NCBI GenBank assembly: GCA_964343975.1
Contig: CAYFLU010000014.1
Span: 1-33,085, forward strand
From: SCUN01 sp964343975
GTDB taxonomy: Bacteria > Acidobacteriota > Vicinamibacteria > Vicinamibacterales > SCN-69-37
Reading direction: 5' to 3'
DNA: 33,085 nt
The number at the start of each line of letters is the position of its first letter. Position 1 is the stretch's first letter. Below are positions 22,670 through 33,085 of this stretch, piece by piece. The notes under the pieces were generated by a model that was not told the DNA's origin, did not search any database, and saw only the letters and a program-made list of their open reading frames with translations. The position numbers were made by a program, and so were the translations under genes.

Positions 22670-24943
22670 ATGACGCACTTCCTCGACTCACTGAATCCTG
22701 AACAGCGCGAAGCCGTCGTGCACACGACCGGCCCGCTGCTCATCCTGGCCGGCGCAGGGTCCGGCAAGACGCGCGTGATCACGTTCCGCATTGCGCACCT
22801 CATCGGCGAGGGGCACGCGGCCCCGGACGACGTGCTGGCCGTGACCTTCACCAACAAGGCCGCGGAGGAGATGCGCAACCGCGTCGAGCAGTTGGTCGGT
22901 GATGGCCGACGGCCGATGTGGATGTCGACCTTCCACTCGCTCTGCGCGCGGCTGTTGCGGCGGGAGGGTCCGGCCATCGGCTTGACGCGCGACTTCGTGA
23001 TCTACGATTCCTCCGACCAGATCGCCGTCGTGAAGCAGGCGCTCAAGGCGCTCGACATCGACGACAAACTGATTCAACCGAGAGCGGCGCTCTCTCGGAT
23101 CAGCCAGGCCAAGAACAAGATGGAGACGCCGGAGCAGATGAAGAACTCCGGCTGGGGGCTGCGTGATCAGCAGATCGCCCGCGTGTACGAGGTCTACAAG
23201 CGCGTGCTCGACGATGCCGGGGCTCTCGACTTCGACGATTTGTTGCTCAAGACCGTCGACCTCTTCGAAACGAACGAGTTCGTCCGGGAGAAGTACGCAC
23301 AGAAGTTCCGGTACGTGATGGTCGACGAGTACCAGGATACGAACCGTCCGCAGTACATGCTCGTGAAGCGGCTCGTCGAGATCCATCGCAACCTCTGCGT
23401 GGTCGGTGATCCGGATCAGTCCATCTACAAGTGGCGCGGCGCCGACGTGCGGAACATCCTCGACTTCGAGCGGGACTTCCCGGAGGCCGTCGTGGTCCGG
23501 CTCGAGCAGAACTACCGCTCGACCCAGGTCATCCTCGACGCCGCCTCCGCCGTCATCAGCCGCAACCGCGGTCGCAAGGACAAGCGCCTCTGGACCGACA
23601 AGAAGGGCGGGGACTCGATCCTCTACATGCGCGCCGGGGATGAAATCGAAGAAGCCGACTTCATCACGCGCGCCATCCGCGAGGCCCGGCAGAAGAATCC
23701 ACAGACGATGGTGGCGGTGCTCTACCGCACGAACTCGCAGTCGCGCGCGATTGAAGACGCGCTGATGCGTGAAGGCGTGCCGTACCGCATCATCGGCGGC
23801 GTCCGGTTCTACGAGCGCAAGGAAATCAAGGACGTCCTCGCGTACCTCCGGCTCGTGATCAACCCGCACGACGACGTCAGCTTCCGGCGCGTCGTGAACG
23901 TGCCCACCCGCGGCATCGGCAAGACGGTGATGGAAGCACTCGACAACGTCGATCTGAGTGAGGCGGACTCCGACCTTCCGCCGTTGCTGGCCGTCGGCCT
24001 CGACCCCGTCGTGTCGCGACAGTCGATGTGGGCGCGGATGCAGGTCGTCATCGAGAAGAAGCTGGTCCAGCCGCGCGCCGTGCAGGCACTAAAGTCGTTC
24101 CGGGACGTGCTGGTGTCGCTGGCCGCGGACGGGGGGCACATCGGCGTATCGGGTCTCATTGCCAGAACGCTCGACGACTGCGGCTACCTCAAGGATCTTC
24201 GTGAGGAACGCAGTGAAGATGCCGAGGCCCGCATCGAGAACCTGATGGAGTTGGTCTCGGCCGCCCGTGAATACGAAGGGCGCGACCCGGAGGCATCACT
24301 GGGCGGGTTCGTGGATCGCCTGTCGCTGCTCTCGGAGGCCGACGAAGAGGAAGGCGCCAAGGAAGCCAAGGTGTGGATGATGTCCATGCACGCCGCCAAG
24401 GGGCTGGAATTCCCCGTGGTCATCGTCGCCGGCATGGAAGAGGGCCTGTTTCCGCATTCACGGTCCCTGCAGGATGACGAGGACATCGAAGAAGAGCGGC
24501 GCATCTGCTACGTCTGCATCACCCGCGCGCGCGAGCGCCTGATCCTCACAAGCGCATCACGACGCCGTATCTTTGGCGAGTACCAGTCGACCGAACCGTC
24601 GCGGTTTCTCGATGAAATTCCCACCGAGCTGATGCGGAAGCTCGAGTCCGCGGCGCCGGCCCCGTCGTGGGCGACGCCACGGTACGAGTTGCGCAATCCG
24701 TACGGTCGTCGTCCGCCTGTCGCCAGAGAACAACCCGCCAAGTCGTACGCGTACGAAGACGAAGATCAGTCAGCGGGTGGCGGAGTGAAACTGGGCCAGA
24801 AGGTGCGCCACAAACAGTTCGGTGTGGGCACCGTTGTGGGCATCGAAGAGCACGGTGATGATGATCACAAGATCACCGTGCGATTTGCATCGGTCGGAAC
24901 GAAGAAGCTGATCGGCCGGTTCGCGAATCTCGAACCGGCCTGA
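22670..24943 (+). CDS. pcrA: ATP-dependent DNA helicase, UvrD/PcrA (superfamily 1)
   Basis: 3'-5' helicase of nucleotide excision and mismatch repair and of replication-fork clearance. The 757-residue product has the SF1 motifs in order: LILAGAGSGKTRVITFRIAHLI, VTFTNKAAEEMRNRV, FHSLCARLLRR, VDEYQDTNRPQYMLVKRL, VVGDPDQSIYKWRGAD, LEQNYRSTQVIL, VLYRTNSQSRAIEDAL, MSMHAAKGLEFPVVIVAGMEEGLFPHSRS, and EEERRICYVCITRARERLIL. The C-terminus ends with the Tudor-like module VRHKQFGVGTVVGIEEH...KKLIGRFANLEPA typical of PcrA, which contacts RNA polymerase in other species. It is convergent with gyrA 27 bases away. Length is normal for PcrA. Confidence 0.96.
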   Translation: MTHFLDSLNPEQREAVVHTTGPLLILAGAGSGKTRVITFRIAHLIGEGHAAPDDVLAVTFTNKAAEEMRNRVEQLVGDGRRPMWMSTFHSLCARLLRREGPAIGLTRDFVIYDSSDQIAVVKQALKALDIDDKLIQPRAALSRISQAKNKMETPEQMKNSGWGLRDQQIARVYEVYKRVLDDAGALDFDDLLLKTVDLFETNEFVREKYAQKFRYVMVDEYQDTNRPQYMLVKRLVEIHRNLCVVGDPDQSIYKWRGADVRNILDFERDFPEAVVVRLEQNYRSTQVILDAASAVISRNRGRKDKRLWTDKKGGDSILYMRAGDEIEEADFITRAIREARQKNPQTMVAVLYRTNSQSRAIEDALMREGVPYRIIGGVRFYERKEIKDVLAYLRLVINPHDDVSFRRVVNVPTRGIGKTVMEALDNVDLSEADSDLPPLLAVGLDPVVSRQSMWARMQVVIEKKLVQPRAVQALKSFRDVLVSLAADGGHIGVSGLIARTLDDCGYLKDLREERSEDAEARIENLMELVSAAREYEGRDPEASLGGFVDRLSLLSEADEEEGAKEAKVWMMSMHAAKGLEFPVVIVAGMEEGLFPHSRSLQDDEDIEEERRICYVCITRARERLILTSASRRRIFGEYQSTEPSRFLDEIPTELMRKLESAAPAPSWATPRYELRNPYGRRPPVAREQPAKSYAYEDEDQSAGGGVKLGQKVRHKQFGVGTVVGIEEHGDDDHKITVRFASVGTKKLIGRFANLEPA
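24914..24940 (+). terminator. Hairpin at the end of pcrA, possible terminator
   Basis: GGCCGGTTCG (24914-24923) pairs perfectly with CGAACCGGCC (24931-24940) around seven bases, inside the last codons of pcrA. No T-tract follows. It may help end transcription together with the neighbouring hairpin at 24965-24984. Confidence 0.4.
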
Positions 24944-24970
24944 TCCATTGCGCGTGTCTTGCGGCCCCCG

Positions 24971-27502
<2,532 letters not shown>

Positions 27503-27506
27503 CGGG

Positions 27507-30044
<2,538 letters not shown>

Positions 30045-30049
30045 GTTGG

Positions 30050-30110
30050 GTCAAGATGCGTGCGAATGCATCGTGTTCGGTCATGATGCGTCACGGAACG
30101 CATCGTGTGT
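30050..30110. repeat. Two tandem imperfect hairpin repeats between dnaN and gyrB
   Basis: Two units begin GTCAAGATGCGT (30050) and GTCATGATGCGT (30080) and both end in GCATCGTGT. Each can fold: GATGC with GCATC in the first, GATGCGT with ACGCATC in the second. They fill almost all of the 70-base gap between the dnaN stop and the gyrB start. Confidence 0.6.
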
Positions 30111-30114
30111 CCGA

Positions 30115-31221
30115 TCAGATGCGCATCGGCATGATCACGTACGTGTAGTCGTAGCCATCGGCGCCGATCGGTTTTATGACCGCCTGGCTCATCTCGTCCT
30201 TGAACTCGAGCAGGACGCTCTCGGTTTCCACCACGCTCAGGAAGTTGTCGACGTAGTCGGCGTTGAAGCAGATTTGCATCGGCGTGCCGGAGTAATCGAC
30301 CGGCAGCACTTCGTGCGCCTCACCGACTTCAGGCGTGCTGGACGTGATCTCGACCTGATCTTTCCCCATCACGAACCGCACGGCCTTTGACCGCTCGTTC
30401 GAGAGGAGGCGAACACGCTTCACGGCCGCAGCCAGACGGTCGCGGTCGAACTCGATGGATTTGTCGTTCGACTTCGGAATCACGCGCTCGTACGCCGGGA
30501 AGTTCGCGTCGATCTTGCGCGAGATCAGCAGGCGGCCTTCCGTGCGGAAGAAAAGATGGTTCTCGCCCTGCATGAATTCGACAACCGTGTTGTCGTCGAT
30601 CAAGCGGCTCACTTCGTTCAGCGTCTTGCGCGGCAGCAGCACTTCGGACTTCGCAGACTTGCCGGCCGATTCCTTCACCGTGATGAGCGCGAGACGATGG
30701 CCGTCGGTCGCGATCATGCTCATCTCATCGGGTCGCAGCACGAGCTGAGCGCCGTTGAGGAAGTAGCGCGTGTCTTCGCTCGTGATCGCGAAGCGCGTGT
30801 GCGAAATCAAGCGCTTGAGTGCAGCGCCAGGCAGCGACGCTTCAGACGGACCACCGTCCTGCGGCGGCGTCGGAAATTCGGACGCCGGCAGCGTCTGCAT
30901 CTTCGATTCGAAGCGATCAGCGGCCACCGTGACGCTCTTGCCGCCCTTGTCTTCTTCGATGCGGATATCCGTGTCGGGCAGTGCCGAGACGATTTCAAAC
31001 AACTTCTTGGCCGGCAGCGTGAGCGTGCCGGGTTTGGTCACCGTGGCTTCGCACTTGCTGCGCAAACCGACGTCGAGATCGGTCGCGAGCAACGACACAC
31101 CGCTCTTCTCGGCGTTGATCAACACATTGGCGAGGATCGGAATCGTGTTCTTGCGTTCGACAATTCCCTGCAGGAGGGAGAGTTCTTTCAGCAGATCGTT
31201 CTTGCGGACGACAAGCTCCAT
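30115..31221 (-). CDS. dnaN: DNA polymerase III subunit beta (sliding clamp)
   Basis: Ring-shaped clamp that tethers polymerase III to DNA. The 368-residue product starts MELVVRKNDLLKELSLLQGIVERKNTIPILANVLI, has the middle domain FAITSEDTRYFLNGAQLVL and SMIATDGHRLALI, and ends with SVVETESVLLEFKDEMSQAVIKPIGADGYDYTYVIMPMRI; the final PMRI/PMRL motif is diagnostic. ATG 31221 is used. It lies downstream of the putative oriC gap and upstream of gyrB. The usual third gene, recF, is not between dnaN and gyrB. Confidence 0.98.
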   Translation of the reverse strand: MELVVRKNDLLKELSLLQGIVERKNTIPILANVLINAEKSGVSLLATDLDVGLRSKCEATVTKPGTLTLPAKKLFEIVSALPDTDIRIEEDKGGKSVTVAADRFESKMQTLPASEFPTPPQDGGPSEASLPGAALKRLISHTRFAITSEDTRYFLNGAQLVLRPDEMSMIATDGHRLALITVKESAGKSAKSEVLLPRKTLNEVSRLIDDNTVVEFMQGENHLFFRTEGRLLISRKIDANFPAYERVIPKSNDKSIEFDRDRLAAAVKRVRLLSNERSKAVRFVMGKDQVEITSSTPEVGEAHEVLPVDYSGTPMQICFNADYVDNFLSVVETESVLLEFKDEMSQAVIKPIGADGYDYTYVIMPMRI

Positions 31222-31495
31222 GGGCAGGGCGACCTCACTCTCGAGCCATGTGTTGCTCTATCGAATATCTAGAAGATCAAGGAACTAAAGAACTATAGCA
31301 AAAAGAAGGGGGTGTTGATAGCGGAATACACGGCCGTTTCCTGTTTATTTTCAGCGATTTAGGCTGTGGACGCAGCTGTGGGTACTTTTGGCGGAACCCC
31401 CCCGGAGAAACCGTGGAAAACCGGGAGGCGAAAGTGGACCCGCAATTCATCCACAATCCGGGCCTGTGGACGCTGTGGAAAACCCCGGCGTACCG
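31222..31495. other. oriC: Putative replication origin (oriC) between dnaN and dnaA
   Basis: This 274-base non-coding gap has two parts. About 31260-31320 is AT-rich (about 35% GC) and could be an unwinding element. From 31360 to 31485 there is a cluster of DnaA-box-like 9-mers: TGTGGACGC (31365), TGTGGGTAC (31377), CGTGGAAAA (31412), TCATCCACA (31447), TGTGGACGC (31465) and TGTGGAAAA (31474), the last two directly adjacent. Most are variants of TTWTNCACA on the minus strand. Location beside dnaA and dnaN fits a typical origin. It also carries the dnaN promoter, whose boxes are not clear. Confidence 0.7.
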
Positions 31496-32854
31496 CTACC
31501 GAAATGACTCGAGGAGGTTGTTGATAAGGGTGTTGAAAGCCGAGTCGTTCTTGCGCTGATCTTCGACCTTGCGAATCGAGTGAATCACCGTGGAATGGTG
31601 CTTTCCCCCAAAACTTCGGCCGATCTCTGGAAGCGAGGCATTCGTGAGTTGCTTGCAGAGATACATCGCCACCTGGCGCGGCATGGCCACCGACTTCGAA
31701 TTGTTGCGTGACTTGAGATCGACCAGCTTCAGCTGGTAGTAGTCCGCCACGAACTTCTGGATCATGTCGATCGACACCGCGCGCTCGTCGTGGTTGAGCA
31801 CGTCACGCAGCACTTCCTGCGCGAGCGCCAGCGTCAGATCCCGACCCGTCAATGAGGCGTACGCGAGTAGCCGGATCAACGCGCCTTCAAGCTCGCGGAT
31901 GTTCGACTTGATGCGTCCGGCGATGAAGAGCGCGACATTGTCGGCCAGCGGCACCCCCTCGGCGTCCGCTTTCCTCCGGAGAATCGCGACCTTCGTCTCG
32001 AGATCCGGGGGCTGAATGTCGGCAATCAAACCCCACTCGAAGCGGCTGCGCATCCGCTCCTCGAGCTCCGCAATCTGATGGGGCGGCACATCGCTGCTGA
32101 GCACGATCTGCTTTTGCGCATCATGGAGCGCGTTGAACGTGTGGAAGAACTCCGTCTGTGTGCGTTCCTTGCCCGCGATGAACTGCACATCGTCCACGAG
32201 CAACACATCCACCGAGCGATACCGTTCGCGGAACTCGAGGATGCGATCGTAGCGAAGCGCGTTCACCACTTCGTTCATGAAGCGTTCACCCGAGATGTAT
32301 GTGAGCTTCATCTGCGGGTTGTGACGCAACACGTAGTCGGCAATCGCATGCATGAGATGCGTCTTGCCGAGACCAACACCGCCGTAGATGTACAGGGGGC
32401 TGTACGACCGAGACGGCGCCTCAGCCACCGCGCGACAGGCGGCGTGCGCGAACTGGTTGGAGGCACCAACGATGAAGGTGTCGAAGGAGTAGCGCGGGCT
32501 CAAGCCCACGTGTTCCGCGCCACTCGCGGGATCCTGGCCGGCTGGAGCGGCCTCCGGAGCCGGTTCCATCAACTCGATCGGCGCCAAAACGTCCGCCGGC
32601 GCGCCCTCCACCGGCACAAACTGCACCGGCGTACCTGGACGACCGACTTCGTTCAAGGCTTCAGCAATGACCGCGAGATAGTGGCGATTGAGCCACTGGA
32701 CGACCGTGGGATTGGGCACCTGGACCTGTAGCCCACCCGTCCCCTCGTCGCTCAACAGGCTGGTGCCCTGGAACCACGAGTGGAAGGTATGCGCATTGAC
32801 CTTGGTCTCAATGCGGCGCAGAACTTCGTCCCAAATCGTTGAAAATAAAGACAC
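31496..32854 (-). CDS. dnaA: Chromosomal replication initiator protein DnaA
   Basis: AAA+ initiator that binds DnaA boxes and opens oriC. The 452-residue product has domain I (MSLFSTIWDEVLRRIETKVNAHTFHSWFQG), a Pro/Ala/Glu-rich domain II linker (about residues 85-115), domain III with Walker A GGVGLGKTHLMHA and Walker B LLVDDVQFIAGKERTQTEFFHTFNAL, and DNA-binding domain IV with the DnaA signature around SFGGKHHSTVIHSIRKVE. The start is GTG at 32854, without a visible ribosome site; three box-like 9-mers lie within 40 bases upstream, consistent with autoregulation. It is first of the minus-strand replication genes. Confidence 0.98.
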   Translation of the reverse strand: MSLFSTIWDEVLRRIETKVNAHTFHSWFQGTSLLSDEGTGGLQVQVPNPTVVQWLNRHYLAVIAEALNEVGRPGTPVQFVPVEGAPADVLAPIELMEPAPEAAPAGQDPASGAEHVGLSPRYSFDTFIVGASNQFAHAACRAVAEAPSRSYSPLYIYGGVGLGKTHLMHAIADYVLRHNPQMKLTYISGERFMNEVVNALRYDRILEFRERYRSVDVLLVDDVQFIAGKERTQTEFFHTFNALHDAQKQIVLSSDVPPHQIAELEERMRSRFEWGLIADIQPPDLETKVAILRRKADAEGVPLADNVALFIAGRIKSNIRELEGALIRLLAYASLTGRDLTLALAQEVLRDVLNHDERAVSIDMIQKFVADYYQLKLVDLKSRNNSKSVAMPRQVAMYLCKQLTNASLPEIGRSFGGKHHSTVIHSIRKVEDQRKNDSAFNTLINNLLESFR

Positions 32855-32859
32855 TTAAA

Positions 32860-32891
32860 GTTTCCACATGTTTTTCCACAGGTGTGGAAAA
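32860..32891. promoter_or_regulatory. DnaA-box cluster upstream of dnaA
   Basis: GTTTCCACA (32860-32868), TTTTCCACA (32872-32880) and TGTGGAAAA (32883-32891) match DnaA-box consensus closely. The last two form a perfect nine-base inverted pair separated by GG. They begin six bases from the dnaA GTG and could serve autorepression or be part of oriC. Confidence 0.65.
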
Positions 32892-32970
32892 CTTCCGGAG
32901 GGGTGCCCGCCGAGCGGAAGGCTCGCGAATCTACCACAGATTCGGGAGTGAGTTTTGGGCCAGTCCGCCG

Positions 32971-32999
32971 TTGACCCTCACGTGTGCCTTCGGTATGCT
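32971..32999 (+). promoter_or_regulatory. Sigma70-type promoter of rpmH
   Basis: TTGACC (32971-32976) and TATGCT (32994-32999) are exactly 17 bases apart. Transcription would begin near 33006, only about six bases before the rpmH ATG. Confidence 0.75.
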
Positions 33000-33011
33000 C
33001 AGTTGTTTCCT

Positions 33012-33085
33012 ATGAAGCGTACCTACCAGCCCAATCGGCGTCGGCGTAGCAAGACTCATGGCTTTCGTGTGCGGATGAGCACGAA
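33012..33085 (+). CDS. rpmH: Ribosomal protein L34 (3' partial)
   Basis: The first 24 codons read MKRTYQPNRRRRSKTHGFRVRMST, the invariant start of L34, a small basic protein of the 50S subunit. The rest lies beyond the right edge. No ribosome site precedes the ATG, and the promoter predicts a leader of about six bases, so translation may be nearly leaderless. Divergence from dnaA is the common rpmH-dnaA arrangement of bacterial origins, which fixes the identity of this region. Confidence 0.96.
   Translation, partial: MKRTYQPNRRRRSKTHGFRVRMST

Noticed and set aside
22688..23869. A 393-codon frame opposite pcrA
   Set aside because: Shadow of pcrA; composition is low-complexity and no domain is recognisable.

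Overview
The window is a GC-rich (roughly 60-65% by eye) bacterial chromosome segment that ends at the replication-origin neighbourhood. Reading leftwards from the right edge, the order is rpmH (start only), dnaA, a box-rich non-coding gap, dnaN, gyrB and gyrA. DnaA-box-like 9-mers lie on both sides of dnaA, so oriC is probably at about 31.2-31.5 kb and/or 32.86-32.9 kb. The protein types and high GC suggest a soil-type Gram-negative bacterium. My best guess is Acidobacteriota, class Vicinamibacteria, but this is inferred from memory of protein style and not from a search.

Layout, left to right. (1) 1-6.4 kb: the 3' part of a carbamoyltransferase; a divergent pair made of a membrane-anchored periplasmic-binding-like protein (with a 58-residue membrane protein behind it) and an SPFH/prohibitin protein; the latter is followed tightly by an Ala/Pro-rich tail-anchored protein and a PvdE/SyrD-type cyclic-peptide ABC exporter; then a DUF697-like membrane protein and a strong terminator. 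(2) 6.5-10.65 kb: an Sfp-type phosphopantetheinyl transferase, convergent with a three-gene operon on the minus strand. That operon encodes a substrate-binding protein, a HAMP protein without an output domain, and an OFA-family MFS carrier, and the junctions are ATGA overlaps. (3) 10.7-12.4 kb: fmdB-like zinc ribbon, serS and tRNA-Ser(UGA) on one strand, the tRNA only 11 bp after serS. (4) 12.4-17.4 kb: rsmI (with a sharp internal GC drop), a Lys/Ala/Pro-tailed TPR protein, glmU and glmS. (5) 17.4-22.6 kb: leucine biosynthesis split as leuAB and leuCD, both on the minus strand, with a LysR-type regulator divergent from leuA. (6) 22.7-33.1 kb: pcrA/uvrD convergent with gyrA, gyrB, dnaN, dnaA and rpmH.

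How the genes work together: GlmS and GlmU make UDP-GlcNAc for the cell wall. LeuABCD make the leucine precursor, probably under the LysR protein; LeuA appears to lack the C-terminal leucine-feedback domain. The PPTase, peptide-type exporter and carbamoyltransferase hint at secondary metabolism to the left, although no NRPS/PKS is visible here. The least familiar arrangements are the binding protein/HAMP-stub/MFS operon, the SPFH/Pro-rich/exporter cluster, the mosaic rsmI, and the tandem hairpin repeats between dnaN and gyrB where recF is often found. No intergenic stretch exceeds 300 bases; no CRISPR array, insertion sequence or prophage was seen.
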